Below are positions 13,025 through 26,724 of a stretch of DNA of 64,000 bases, piece after piece; within the stretch, counting starts at the first letter, position 1, and each line of letters opens with the position of its first letter. The position numbers were made by a program, and so were the translations under genes. This stretch comes from Cardiocondyla obscurior (lineage: Eukaryota; Arthropoda; Insecta; Hymenoptera; Formicidae), in assembly GCF_019399895.1 (NCBI RefSeq), contig NC_091866.1, positions 10,719,308 through 10,783,307 of the forward strand, in the 5' to 3' direction. The notes under the pieces are model-generated. The model searched no databases. It was not told the DNA's origin and was given only the letters and a program-made list of their open reading frames with translations.

Positions 13025-15929
13025 ACGGGTCTGCACGTTTGGCCAATAAGCGACAACCTAGCAGCTTTGAAATACATACGGGAAAGTTTCGTCCCAGTTA
13101 CATCATTATTTTAGTTAAAGAATTAGAGTATTTCTACGAAACACGCTGAACTTTTTATCTCGATCAAAAATTTAAGTTTGTTAAAATTAAATTGTCTTCC
13201 TTGCATGCAAACGTAATATAAATTTAAGGATAAATACACTTTGCTAAGAGTGAAGCAGAATTAACAGAGGCGGGGTAATCTTAATGAAAATGCTAATGCA
13301 GTTTTATTGTAAAATCACCTTACACATCGAGCTCGAGTTGAAAATTATTTATCAAGAAGACGTTGAATTTTACAACCGTATTTAAAGTGATTACAGAGAA
13401 ACGAGTTATAAAACTTATTTTTTTCTCAACGTCCACGTGGCTCCGCGCGATTTTCACGAACGTTAAATACATTTTCGTGCTACGCGCCGTTCGACCGCTA
13501 TTTATTTTCATGCGTTTCAACGATCATTGATGCAAATTGTTAACGACCACTTTGCCATCTTTATATGTCTGCAAATCGTAACGATAGGATATCGTGGGTC
13601 ATTAGCTAATTCAAGCTTCTTTATCAAGATATTTGTATGCCACTCTGTCAGTGGAGTGAAATTGTATTTTTCAATTACTATCATTGTTACGAAGAATTGC
13701 TCGGGCGATAGATCTCTACAGCTCTAAATCTGTCACCTCTGCCGCGATCAAAAAATCACTTGATTCGTTATCATGACATCGATATAGTTTTTTTAAATTT
13801 TTTTTTTTTGTTTTTTTTTGTTTTCGCGCTACCCGCGTGTCTTCGCTCGCTTTTTCTTACCAAATTATACGCGTTCAATTAATTACCATAATACGCGGTC
13901 GGTTAATGGTGGTGTTTAATAAATGAATCCCTCATATCGTTTGCATGCGTTCAATTTAATGATGATTACGGCTCGTTGATGCCGAAGCTGTGCCGGCTTA
14001 ATGCACGCAGGACACACGTGTTGTCGCTCGCCCGTGTTGCGCGCGATCGAGAAATCGTGTGCTGCGTCATAATGCTTGCTGGCGACAAAAGTGTCAGCTG
14101 ATGTTAATCATTGATGATTTGCATTCGCCACGCCGCGTTTCCACAAGGAATTACGACGCGCGCTGCGATTCGACCGTCTTTGCATCTGTGATATCGACAA
14201 ACAACGCGAGGAACAAAGGAGGATAAGCGATTCGTTACACAGATAAAACGGTTCGGATTCCTCCTCCGTTAATCAACTTTTTTTTTCTTTTTTTTTTTTT
14301 TTGTGAACGTTTGTTTATACGAGCTGATAAAAATGTGATTCTCCAAATGGACTCTATCGATTTCCTTAGAAGCCACTCGCATAAAGATGTCAGAAAAAAA
14401 AAAAAAACATTTAATCACGTAATTGCGTCTTTGATTCGTATCGCGCACATAATTGGCATGTGCTATTATCTAAAATGCGGATTTTTTTTTTTGTACCGTT
14501 AATAAATACATAAATCTAATACGGCCGTCGAAGGAGCACAGCGCGGAGTAAAAATTTCATCACAACGGAAAGCCCTCGTCGCGAATTCCCTCGTTTGTAG
14601 AACATTTCATAGCTCGCTAGTATGGACGTGTCCGTGCGCGTGCATTCACATTCCCTGAATTACACGTAATATCGTGTACACGGCGCAACTACGCTGACGC
14701 TGGCAGGTGTAATGTTTACGGAATTGAATTACCATTTGCCTACTCGTTGAGTCTAATTATACCGGGCAGGGGAAAAAAAAAGAACAGAAAAAAATACACA
14801 CGAGCAACGTCAGATCGACACGGCCAATTTTCTTGTCGCTTCAGCGCATTACGTTAGTGCCCGGCGATTCAACTTTTCAATCTTATGCAACGATAATAAA
14901 AATAAAGTGCGCTCTATGCGTCAGGCTTTATTTAAATTGGAGCTCGAGTAATTTTTTGTTTTAAGCTGGAAATAGTCGGGAAAACGTAAAACCGTATTGC
15001 AAATCAAAATTGTAGATTTCCTACGTACAGATTTGCTTTTAGCTTCGGTATTTTAATTTGGCTACAAACTTTACAGATTATTCATAATCTCTGCCGTTTT
15101 GGTCTGTTATTTTTCTGACTATTTTCCGAGTCTGTAATTCCCGCCGCTTTAAATACTTGGTTCGCAAAACGCGATGTCTTCTCGACTGCTGTAATTTTCT
15201 CGGAGACGTCTTTGCGTTTCTGCCTCGTGCATTACTGCAAGCGTTTGAAGAAGACGTTTTAACTTCGAAATGAAATAGAATACGCACAGAAGTAGTAAGA
15301 GAAGGACTAATGCCGGGTTCGAATGCGATTTGAACTCGCGCGTTGTTACGTTGAAACTTGATTCCCGAAGTTATCATATTTGACAATGCGTAATGACGTT
15401 TTCCGGTGTCATTTCGTTAAGATTTTCCTCGCGCCGGGTTTTAGGTTTCTGTTAGTCTTTATAAATTTATTTTTATTTAATCGCGCTATTGGAATGCCGA
15501 ATAAATTAATATTCCTAAATTATTCAAACTTTATGGTAGAGAAATATGCATTGTTTAAACGCAGCGTTTGATATTAAAAAAAAAGGAAAAAAAAATGTTT
15601 TTCTATATTTATTTTTGTACTGCTTTTTACACATATTGGTTTTTGTGATTTTTTAATATTTTATTTTATTATCTGTGATAGCGTTTATTTTTTTTAGAGG
15701 AATTTGCTCGTCGCAAATGTTACGCGGTACATGTTGCGACACGTGATACACGCATGTTCGACTTACATACATGCATGTATACATGTCGTGAAATAAACCT
15801 AAGTTTACGAGCATAGTGTCACGTGCTTTTTAACTTCATTTTGCTTCATGACGTTGTATGTATATCGGAAGGGGTCATAACGGGTTATGTCGGTTGAATT
15901 TACCCTCGGGTGATTTTCTGAAAAACTTC

Positions 15930-15951
15930 CTCTCTCTCTCTCTCTCTCTCT
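15930..15951. repeat. (TC)n microsatellite
   Basis: A run of about eleven TC dinucleotides is followed by further CTCT-rich sequence. On the minus strand it reads as GAGA, which can bind GAGA-type factors, but nothing else here shows regulatory use. Confidence 0.8.
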
Positions 15952-17388
15952 AGCTCTCTTTCTCTGCATATATTAGCAAAGCCACGCAAACCTGGAAGCG
16001 TAAATTACCTTTGCCCTTTTAGCGTTAACACGTGTTCTGCATTCGTCCTTTTACGATTTTCTCATAATTATTGCGGTACGACCTACCCAGCTGTTAAGGC
16101 ATCTGTGTTCGGTCCTTACACCACGCTTTATGCATTCACATTTTCTTACGATGAAATTATTTGTAATGTCATTGCTTTAAAAGAGGTACCGTAGTAAGAT
16201 TCTTTTCCGTCTATACTGTCAATTAAATCTAATTAACCGTGATTGAATTTCGCTGGAAGGAAAATGAAGTGAAAAGTTCACAGTACGTGCTACTGGCAGA
16301 ATAACGAATAGAAATGTGTATATTATTTTATTATAAATTTTTAATTATTAATCTTTTTTTTCTTTTTTTTTTTTTAGGGAGAAATAATGTAGACGACTTT
16401 CGAAAAAAGTATGCAATCAATTGAGAATAAATTAAAAAATAAATTATTCGTTATACAATAAGTTTGGAGTGACTAGGAGCAAAAAAAAATTTCTTACAAA
16501 ATTCTAGCGTGAAATTGTGAAGAAGTAAAGATAGCATGAATCCTTAAATTCGACAGAATTCGGCCAGATGTAAGAATGGCGCACTTGGGATTCAATTTGC
16601 CGAAATAAAACCATCTGCTGCATTCATACGAATCGCTTTTGCGATTTAGCACACTCTGGTTAAATTGGTCCTGAGAGAATGTAAATAGTTCTTTTCATCT
16701 TTTACATTTTGCTCGTATCTTATTGTATATTGAATATCGTGATAATGTAAAATAATTTCCGCAAAATTGGATTCCATTGAGAAACTTCGCCGTTTACAGA
16801 TTATTAACTTTTCTTTTTTATTTTAGAATGAATCGCTGTTATTCGCAGTTGATGTCATTTTGGCACTTTAGCGCAACAACTTTCAATTGATTGCATCTTA
16901 AAATAAGATACGTATTTAACGCTACGTTTTCCACGTTAAGAAATTAACAACGTCAATATGTGCAGCGGGAATTTATATATATAGTATATGAAATTTTAGC
17001 TGTCAACGCAGTCCTTACCTTCACGCAACACCGATTATCGTAAATTTTGCGATCTCGTATTACCACCGGCGCACAATGATTTGCGGTGAAACGCTTGTTT
17101 GTACAACCCAGTAATTAACGTCGTGCATAATTAACGCCGTCTAGTATTACACCGAGCACTGATATATCCGTGAATTTTTTTCATTTCGCGGTCTGCAATT
17201 TCCAGTATAATCAACTCGAAATACGAAGATGATGTATAACGCATGAAACAATGGTATTCCGCGTATTAAGAGTGACCCAGAGACGTAAAATTTAATTTTA
17301 ACGTTAATTTCCTCTTCTAGAACGAATGTTTTATGGTACTTTATGTTCGAATATAAAAATAAATGGCTAGCTGACTGCAATCTTTTTA

Positions 17389-17409
17389 TTTTTTTTTTTT
17401 TTTTTTTTT
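17389..17409. repeat. Poly-T tract (21 T)
   Basis: Uninterrupted homopolymer within the intron. Other long runs are T25 at 22168-22192, A22 at 24742-24763, T29 at 34014-34042, T19 at 40900-40918 and A27 at 43558-43584. On the plus strand T-runs are clearly more numerous than A-runs. Confidence 0.9.
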
Positions 17410-17938
17410 ACTAACGGTGTTGTTGCACGCGCAATTTTGATCCGCAAAACAAAGGCAACGTGTGTTCGAAGGAGTTTATTTATGAACTCCAGTTTGGGTT
17501 TAGTTTTGAAAAAGCCGAAAGCCTCTGCGATAAAAACGACGTAGCTCCGGAGGTTTGTTCGAGAGCTCTGCAAACATAACTGATACAAGCCCGCTCGCAG
17601 TGACAGAGTATATATCTGAATCCCAGAACTCGAGATAGTAACTTCTCGATCTTTTTGCTTTCGCGAAATCCCATTTTATCCATCCCGAGCCTCGAGATGA
17701 ACTGGAGAATTTTATTTCTTGCCGGCTTCACCGAAGGGAAATTCAGTTCCCACGGTTAATACCGCTTTTGTTTCCTGCGAGACGGTTTCCGCGGCGCGGC
17801 GGATTTCGCGGGCACCTAAAACGATTTTCATTCCGCGCTATTCATCCGTCTTCTCCGCGGACGGTCAACATTCAACATTCATCGCAATTAGTAACGTGAC
17901 TAAGCATCGGTGAAAGCGATGAATCGCCGACGTTATCA

Positions 17939-18052
17939 CGAGACAGGCTGAGCGCGCGAACTGGGTCTAGGCCTAGGGCACACACGCCTGTCTCGCGAGG
18001 GAGCTTATACATGCACGATTCCGACCACTGGGCATGTACTTCCTCGCGAGAC
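17939..18052. repeat. Cluster of three inverted-repeat arms (alternative hairpins)
   Basis: Arm A (17939-17948, CGAGACAGGC) is an exact reverse complement of 17986-17995. The overlapping arm B (17990-18000, GTCTCGCGAGG) is an exact reverse complement of arm C (18042-18052). The B-C stem continues with a TACATGC match after a 4-base bulge. Arm B can therefore pair with A or with C but not both. A perfect 10-bp palindrome, CTAGGCCTAG, lies in the A-B loop at 17967-17976. Function is unknown: it could be a remnant of a small inverted-repeat element, a structured RNA or a cruciform-prone site. Confidence 0.6.
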
Positions 18053-21000
18053 GAAACGAGAACTTGACCTATAAAAGCTCCGCCGGTTGAGCTTTCACGG
18101 CAGTCGTAATGTACCGGTCGCACGCGATCTTGCGCTACGAAGCGAGGCCGAATATATCCGGGGGATTATCCGGCGCGTACCGCTCGGAAATCGTTCCCCG
18201 AGCTATAAATACGAGAGAGAGGAAGGGAATTAAATTAATCAAGGTTAATACTTCGTACTTGGAGTCTCTTATCGACGACAGGTGGCTCGCTTCGTTTGTT
18301 AAGGGTTAGGCCACGTCGCGCGCGCGATGCTAATCTTCGCGGCGTGGAGAATTAAACAAATGAAAAACGCGCGCGGGAGGATAATAAATTGTTGCACATG
18401 CCGATGGCAGAAAATTACGCGGGGGTAGCCGTAGCCTTATCTTAAAATAAGATTTACAGTCACGCGCAATGTAGTTGGAGAAACTGCGTATTTCTCGTGA
18501 TGGGATTTAATAATAATTTTGGCAAGCGTCCCTTGAAAATCTGAAAATTAATATTACCGTTAAATTTTATCTTCGAGGCTCGTTGGTGGGAGCGTACCAA
18601 GTTTTAACGGCGGGCCGTTATAATGTAGTCGGTTTACAACGTTCCGGATAGAGCCGGGAAATCTATTTTGAAAACACGTAGATACATATCTAATAAAATA
18701 ATGGAATATTTAAAATATGATAATTCGGTGAGATAAATTTACCCGTGCTGCGATTCGGAAATGCGCACTGCGTATCATCGAAAACGCTCCGCGGCCATGC
18801 ACAGGCGCATACAAATTCATATTGAGCTTAACGCGAAATATGGGTTCACCTTCGTATCCGTATGCTATAAAGAACTGCGAAATGTCAAGAATCGTCAAGA
18901 TACCTCGCGTCACGCCCATATCCGTCGATATCGGTCGCGAATAGTTCTTAGATACATTATGTGGCAGTAATCCGGGACTTGCATTTGCTTCAAGGGCGGC
19001 ATCGATCGTACGATAGCCTACCGTGTGCACGTTTTTTTTTTTTTATTTTTTTTTATTTCTGTTTAATTTCTGCTCCGCGGGAAAATTAATTGGAGGCTTA
19101 ATTTCGGAAAAAATACATTATTTCACCAACACTCGTTACGCAGTTATCTCTAAATTATAATCACGCTTCTTCCACGATATATCTAATTATTCCTTTTCGT
19201 TTCTAATACCGGCGCTCCTTTGAAGTCGCGGTGATAATTTTATTCGGGGAATTAACATCGCGTTTACGTTTCGTTTTGCAGATTTTAATAAAAATTATGC
19301 GAGAGTTACGGCCGCGGCACGATTATGCGAGCAAACTAATCTAAATGCGAATGAAACGTTGGAAAATACTTGCGACTCGGGGGAGGAAAAGCAATTTTCA
19401 AGTCGGATGCGTTTCTGCAAGATTGATCGCGAGAACACAGAGCATGGTGCGAAGCACGTGGCGATGGCGCTTCGACGGACAGTGGTATCGACCGACCTCG
19501 AAATGTACCTTCGTCCCCCACCACTCGATGAACCCCATCGCATAACTAGCCCTCCCCGGCTGACTATCCGCGACACGGGCACCCCTGCATCCCTGCACGC
19601 CGGCTGCCACCCTTCCCCAAAATCCACGGTGTGTCCTTCGAAGTAAGCATGACGCAGATTGGCGGCGTGCCTAACGACTTTTGACACAGCTGGACACTTG
19701 TTATTTCTTTGGCACTTCGTCGCGAGATTGATTTACATTTTACCTGCTTTTTTTTTTCTTTCCTTTTTTTTTTGTTATTAGTCTTTTTCTCTCTTACTTT
19801 TTGCGTCCAATTTCTTACGCGGTGACTATTTCGACCGCGATCTTATTAGGAAACGGACGCACGAGCTCGCTGGGTGCGAACGCGTTACATCATGTTATAT
19901 TCGTCCCTTTGACGCCATTCGACAACAGGGACTGAAAGGGTTAACGTCGCGGTGTATACATGTCGATACAAGCCTACCTTTGATGATTCTGTATGGGGTG
20001 TGCAATTAATGCACATGCTATTATGATATTAACGGTATTTGCGGAGCGGATCGGCTCACTGACGGGAAGGCCTTTGAGGCACGTAGCAGGAGTGCAATAT
20101 TATTTAATCTTATTCAATATGGTTTAAGTATTTAATCACGAAAATGTTTGCTTATTACTAAGTTTACTTTAGCGAATACCAGCAACCTAGTACGCATAAT
20201 TGCAGACAAAATTACGATCTTTTACAATTTAACATAACGTGTGTTCGTTAAAAAGAAAGAAAAAAAATGAAAAAAAAAGAGAAAAAAAAAAGTTAAAATT
20301 CGAATTATCGTAACAAAGCCTCAGAGATATTTATCGAGATTTTAATTATTGAAAATTAACGTTTGTTGTAAGAAGACATATAGTGTGCTTTTAATGATAT
20401 TGATTTCTCTGTTATTCTATTACCGCGTTTTAAATTAATGTAAACGAATTGGTTAAATCAATTCGTAAAAGCTCAGTAACGTTTATCGGCTTCCGTTCAA
20501 TCTTCGCGAAAAATGGTGCCCTTAAATCACATTAAACTTTTACGAAAGACGGACACAACTTTGATCATCATCGCGCGAAGTAAAGTGAATTACGTTAGGA
20601 CGGTATAAGCGAACTAGTCTCGGTGGACCAATGCGCCTTGGGCATACGAGTATTTGATCAAGTTATCGCAAGGGAATTCGACGCTCCGGATATTAACCAA
20701 TTATCCAGATTTTGATTGGTAACGTTCTTTCTTTAAAAAAAAAAAAAAAAACGAGAGGCGGAAAATGCGCTCGCGATTATCGATTCGATTTGAGAAATAA
20801 CGAGCCTGGCTTGGTAAGCCGACTTTAACAGACCGTTTAGCTCGTTAAACAAAGGTACATCGCGTAAAAAAAATGCACCGTGGTTGTCAGCTTGGCATTC
20901 ATCCATTGTCCGTTTCGTAATTCCCGTTAAAAGTTTACCCTCCGCAATTTACGTTTATATATCCGATACCTCATTTTTATCATTATTAATATTATTATTA

Positions 21001-21179
21001 TTCAAGTACGTGCGACGTTAGGCGTCGATTCAGCACGATAAAGTATACTTCGCCGATCGCAGGCTACGTAAATTAAAATGTAAATTAACGTAAATGTAGC
21101 GGATTTTGTAACGCTTAAATGTAATATTTATAGGAACTTCCGCCAGCTCGTGAGAGAGAAAGAACTCTAGCTCGCAACA

Positions 21180-21990
21180 TCCCGTGGCCTTTTACACTGT
21201 TGTGAGAACGAGCCGCGCGCTGCAGCATTCATGTTATTTGAGAATAGACCCGCATTTATCTGGACTTAACGCTAAGTAAATTGTAATCCTCGGAATAGTT
21301 CATGATGGCGCGTTCCACGCAGTTGCGTCACGAATATCTCTCCTTTGCTCCTCGCCTCGCGCGCGACCGATCTCGCGCCGATTAAGCTCCTTCGCGTTGC
21401 ACGCCCGCGCGCGTATCGGTGGTGATAATTGTGGAGCATCCCGCCGAATGTATAACGCCACAGCTCCACCACCCGTCACACGTGCTTCTCGCTATCGCGT
21501 TATTTGCTTGCAAATGAAACGACTGGTCGCGATTATTATTACACGCGCGGTACCGTTACGCTATCCTGGTCGCGATTCCGTACTGCCACCTCTGTGACCT
21601 CAAGGTGTGCATCTACAAATGCATATATTTCATTGCCGGTGGGCGTAATTTGCATAATGGGTCGTGGGCGCCGAGTGGCTTTTCGTGTAACACGTAGAAC
21701 CGTCCGTGTAGACGATGCCTGGCGTGCGCGCGCGCGAGAGAGAGAAAGAGAGACCCAAGTCTCGAGAAATTCCTTTGCTTATTCATTGCGGGAGAATAGC
21801 ACGGGCGGGGAAATGGCATTCTTCGACACCGTTGCGTAAGAGGAGATCTCTAATAGGAACGCCGCGACTCTCTCGCCTTCACGCGCCCGTCGAGATGAAA
21901 TGCATCTCGCCGACTCCTTTCGGGAGGGGAACGACGAAGATCGAGACCCGAGATAAATCCTTCCCTTCGCAGACAATTGCGATGCATGCA
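21180..21990. other. GC/CpG-rich intronic block with (CG)n(GA)n tract
   Basis: This block is richer in GC than its flanks and yields several overlapping open frames on both strands, as expected of stop-poor composition. At 21724-21753 an alternating CG run passes straight into GA repeats, a combination that can adopt Z-DNA and bind GAGA-type proteins. It may be an enhancer or an unrecognised promoter. I found no motif that makes any of the frames a gene. Confidence 0.4.
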
Positions 21991-22167
21991 ATTAAGTTAA
22001 ACGCGAACTTCTTCGCTAATAAGGAAATTGCGAGGTGTCACGAAAAGATCATTATCGTTTCATTAGAAAATTAATTTTTCTATTAATTTAGAATCTACGA
22101 ATTCATCGCTCACCGATTTGTTATTTAAAGCAAATTTAATTTGTCAAATAAAAGTTTTAGCGTTAAC

Positions 22168-22192
22168 TTTTTTTTTTTTTTTTTTTTTTTTT
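22168..22192. repeat. Poly-T tract (25 T)
   Basis: Uninterrupted homopolymer that marks the right boundary of the GC-rich block and the start of a long AT-rich stretch extending to about 24.2 kb. Confidence 0.9.
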
Positions 22193-25100
22193 AATATTTT
22201 GTTGCTATCGAGCATTATGTAGGTCGACCTTCGGCTTTCTTTCGAAGCAAAATCAAAGCTGTTTGCCGAAGTACAGTTTACTGTAACTGCCGTCCGTTCG
22301 GAGAGTCAAGTCAGGTAGTTTCGAGCCGAATATTCGATATATTTGTCTATGGTATTAGCTGTGAGTCGACCGCTCGTAACAGCAAACGAACAATATCGCG
22401 GAAGAACTCTATCGCGAATAACGGTTGACTTTGTCTTATCCTTCTTTTGCCGTGCTACTTCATTTGCATTTTAATGTTTGTACGCTATCGCTACTGTGAC
22501 CGCTGTCTTACGTTTTCTTTTCTTTTTTTTCTTCCCGCGAACTCTTTATGTCATCATTAAATCTGTCCTTACACAAGATGTTATTTTCTACGAGAAGGCA
22601 AATTAAGTAAGCTCTTCCACTAATTTAAATCGTGATAAAATTTATATTTCAGTATTTCAATGTATAAAATAAAATTCATTTTATTTGAAGATTTAATGCG
22701 TTCCTTTGCGATATCTTGTTTTAAACCATAGTTTAAAGGAAGGAACGCAATCTTTTTCATTTTTAACGTTGTTTTGAGCGAAAAGTACTCTAGCATGACT
22801 GCAGTTTAATATAATATTAAACAAAATTCAGAACCGTAAAGTTTACTGCAGACGATAATGTTTGCTGCTTCTGCAAATTCGTAGAACATTCACGGATGGC
22901 AGCATCGCGTTGCCACGCCTTTATCGGTAGCCGATTCCACAGAGTAATCGCTACATACATTTGGGTTTAGTAAATCTTACTGGTTCGAACGCAATACGTA
23001 TTTATACATATATATTTTTTTTTTAAATAAAAATAGAGTAAAAAGTATTTATAGTAACGTGAAAGTAAACTGCGGTTTAATTTCAGAATAATTAAATAAA
23101 ATCACACGTCTATATATACATATATATTACATATGTATCAAAGGCAGCGGTTATTTTTTATTTTCTTTAAAAAATATTACAAATTATAGTTAACGTAAAT
23201 ATATTTATATCTTAATCAATTATAATTATATATTAAATTTAATTTCGAGAGTTAAATTTATATATCCAAGGTATATATTATTATTATTATTAATAAACAT
23301 TGCGTAATCAAATTATTAAACATTAACGTTAATTAATATCATTACATGCAACATGTATCGTTATCGTTTTGAATCAGTTTATTTCAATTAATATGTACAC
23401 CTATGCTCGTGGCCGCAATGTATTCTTAATTAATTCTAAAAATACGTTTATTATTTTTCCCGGCTTTGTTATGTAAGCCAATTTAAAAAGGAGGCAGTAA
23501 ACTTCTCAGTCGCTGCTTAATGAAACGAAAAGAAATTGACTAGCCCCTGCTATTCTTTTTACACAGTTGCGCTTCCACCATAGTACCTCTATTTGCACGA
23601 GCGCGTTAAGGCAAGATATCGTTGCAAAGGGTTAATAATATCGATTAATTATTTTTGCTTTTATTTATATAAACTCCGTCGCTCCTCGTATCCACGCATC
23701 GCGTGCATCCCATGCGTAATACGTTTTTGAACGATTAAGTAAAAATCTTGTAACTAGTGAGGAAACGTTATTTTATTTACTGAAAATTTCCGAATGCTGC
23801 GCTAGTTGCTCCACGCTAAAAAAATTGCCGGTTTTTCCCGAAACAACGGTGCTACTTTCGCGGCATGGTTGTAGACCAAGTATTAATAAAATTTATTTAA
23901 AAAAACAAAAAAAAAAGAATGATAGAAATTATTACGAGGTTTCTAATTAATCGACGTGAGTATCAAATGTTATTAACTAGATTTGAATGGAAAAGGAAGC
24001 AGCGAAGAAATAGCTTCCTGTTTTTAATATTAATGATACAATTCTATTTCAGAAAATTGTCTCGGTGTTCGCGTGATAAAGTTTTATTTAATGTTTAATA
24101 AAGTTTACTCTTCTTTATGTATGAGATTACAACGTGGGAGATGTAGATTGAACGCGGTGAGAGAAAAAGAAAAATTAGATGTCACCTTTGTCCCGCTTAT
24201 TTATTTGCTTCACATCCCAGCATTACTGGGTAATCCCTATTAATTATAATTAAATACAAGCTCCTCACATTTTCTGACGTTTTGCGCGTATAAGCTCTTT
24301 GTGTTGATGTTAAATTTATTCTCGTTAGCCGAGAATAAAATAATAATAATAACTACGAGTATATCTCCATCGGTGTGTAAAAGCGATTTTTGTTTGCGAG
24401 AAAATTTTTTACGATTATCCCAACTGCCGCCGGTTGCTCCATTTATATCAGTGATTCACGCATTTCTTTGCATCACGTTCCGCCCGCGTTTGCCAAATTC
24501 GTGCAGAACCGCGAGAAAAATCAGGGGGAGGGCACGACGTAGCCATGGCATCTCGCGATTCCGTTCGCCTAGTTGGCCACCACGACACTTGGTTTCCCAA
24601 AATACGAGTATTATAATTGGCCGGCCGACACCCACGATTTATATGGAGAGGCTCGCGTCGCCGAGAATTCTCGATTATAATAAATAACCGATGACCTTGC
24701 GTCTTGTTCGGACTTTCCTCCCTTCTCGGCAAGCAATCTATAAAAAAAAAAAAAAAAAAAAAAGAAGAAGAAAAAAGTCCGAAGCTGCCGCTAATTATCC
24801 GATGCTTTTATATCCCTTGCTTTCCGCGACTCGCAGGATTGTTCAATCGAAGGGCGAGCTACCCGCGAATTCCCGACGAGTCGTTTATTAAGACGTAACT
24901 CATTTTCTAATCGGGCCTTGACGTGAACTAATAATCCGCATCAGCCAGCATTTGTCACAACTTTGGCAGATATTTGTACGGCGCGCCGGATGCGTGTTCT
25001 GTAGCGAGTCGAAATTTCATCTCGCATACCGCGACTCAAAAAAATATCTATAATTTGGCGGGCCGCACGGTACGCGGGTGCTTTAATATTTGTGGGCACT

Positions 25101-26379
25101 TGCCAGATCGGATATAGAATGGGGAATATATATGCATACATTATTAATATGGTTTTGTGCGCAAAATGGTGAAGGTAAAAGACGGTGGATCATTTCTATT
25201 TTTTTTTCCCCCCTTTTTTTTTTGGCGAATAACATGCATAATCTACGGATTCGTAGATATCATGTGAGAGCTTTTTGAGCTGCATTCGTATGCTTATGCA
25301 CGTCTCGCGCATAATTGGCGTACGATCTTGCGTGCATTTTAAAGCGCACAACTGGAGCCGCTGCGATTTTATAATAATGCTTCTTGTGCTTTTGCCAGAG
25401 GAAGTAGGACGTCTTCATTAATTGATCCGCGGCTCGCGTAATAAACCCGCGGTGAATAAAACTCCGCGAAGCTAATGCGTCATATTTTCTTGCCGAACGC
25501 ATAAATAATTTGGATTAAATTTTTTAACGTCGATTTAACTATCTCGAAACGTGTTAAAAACACGATATAAAAAAAAAACAAAAAGAAGCGGTGAGTAATG
25601 TAGCGGGAAGAATGAGATATACTGGAGGGCAAGAAGCAGTCGCGAAATTGAATTAATGTGGAAGGCGACGTTTTACATCACGCGCACGACGGCGTAAAAG
25701 AAGCGGGCATAAAAAAGATACCGCGACATATTTACGGGTATCGTGACTCCGAAAATCGTATACGAACTACGTATACGTGAGAAAAGCGACGGCGTTCAAA
25801 ATAATCCGAGTCGCTCTATAAATACAATACGACATTCAGTCGTATGCGGCGCGTCGCGATGTCCAGATGCTTACCTCGTCTATTCGTTTAGCGACAGCCG
25901 ATTTAATTACTCACTTTCGTCGGATTAACTGCCGAACGGTGGACTCGCGCTTGAGACGTCGGGCTAGAAATATTCCGTGCGTCTTTAAAAGTCCGAGTGT
26001 TTCAGTGACGACAACATGGAGTAACGAGAAGTTCGCCGTAACGTTTGCGAGCAGTGCAATAAATTCGCGTGCCGAATGACGCGTTTCGGGGAAAGTAGAA
26101 AAATGTACAATATTCGCGATTGAAAATACCTTTTTTGTTTTTCGGTTTTTTTATTCTCTTTTTTTTTTTCTTTTTCGGTATGCTTTGTGCGCTCTTGTAG
26201 TGTTTCACGAGCGGCAGTGCACGTCACGGGTAATAATCGGCGATTGTGATTTACTCTTGCGCAAGACGTTTATTGGCGTGTCCGCCAATTAACCATATTA
26301 CGGTACAACAATCGAGATCGACGCGATGCAATTGCATAACGCGTAAATAAATAAATCAATTGACTCCGAAATAAAGTTT

Positions 26380-26724
26380 CATTAACGGAAAGTACGATCG
26401 GTTCCGAGAAAAAGTCATTGGGAACCGTCGTTCTCTACGTACGACAAATTGCGGGAATGTCTGGCGTGTACGTTGCGCGGGTCTCGCCGTAAAAATACGT
26501 AGCGATTTAATCGTAAAGTGCGCACGCATGGGGTCTGAAAAAAGTTTCGCGCCGCTCTCCTCGCACGCGAAATCTCCTCCGCGAGCTTGGAATTAACGCG
26601 TTACGATTTTAGACGAGCCGGGGACATGTGTGTCGCGACACGATGGTCACGCGGCTGTTGCCGCCGACGAAACGCGTGCGTTTTAAGTGCGATCGTGAAG
26701 AATTAATTGCGCGGCTCCACGAGG
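26380..26724 (+). promoter_or_regulatory. CpG-rich putative promoter/5' UTR of exon B
   Basis: Sequence before the candidate ATG at 26725 is visibly richer in GC and CpG than the surrounding intron. No clear TATA box or strong initiator is seen and no good splice acceptor precedes the ATG, so transcription would have to begin within this stretch. The assignment depends entirely on exon B being real. Confidence 0.35.

Larger units (their letters stand above)
4769..26724 (+). other. dnc: Long intron between exons A and B
   Basis: About 22 kb without a supported coding exon. It is mostly AT-rich with poly-T tracts, short tandem duplications (for example at 6281-6303 and 6611-6637), a candidate recursive splice site at 9901/9902, a purine-rich tract near 12.72-12.77 kb, CTG-type triplets near 13.0 kb, a TC microsatellite at 15930-15951, a hairpin cluster at 17939-18052 and GC-rich blocks near 17.7-18.4, 19.3-19.7 and 21.2-22.0 kb. 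A weak candidate mini first exon is noted at 8396-8433. No nested protein gene with conserved motifs was recognised on either strand. Confidence 0.6.

Noticed and set aside
15310..15345. GGTTCGAAT / GTTCAAATC resembling a tRNA B box
   Set aside because: No matching A box, acceptor stem or anticodon arm could be built on either strand.
21504..22074. Overlapping open frames of 111 and 119 codons
   Set aside because: They lie in a GC-rich block where both strands are stop-poor, with no conserved residues and low-complexity RERERE-type peptides from the GA repeat.
24301..24687. 128-codon plus-strand frame
   Set aside because: Composition and motifs look random, it is overlapped by a similar minus-strand frame, and there is no suitable donor.
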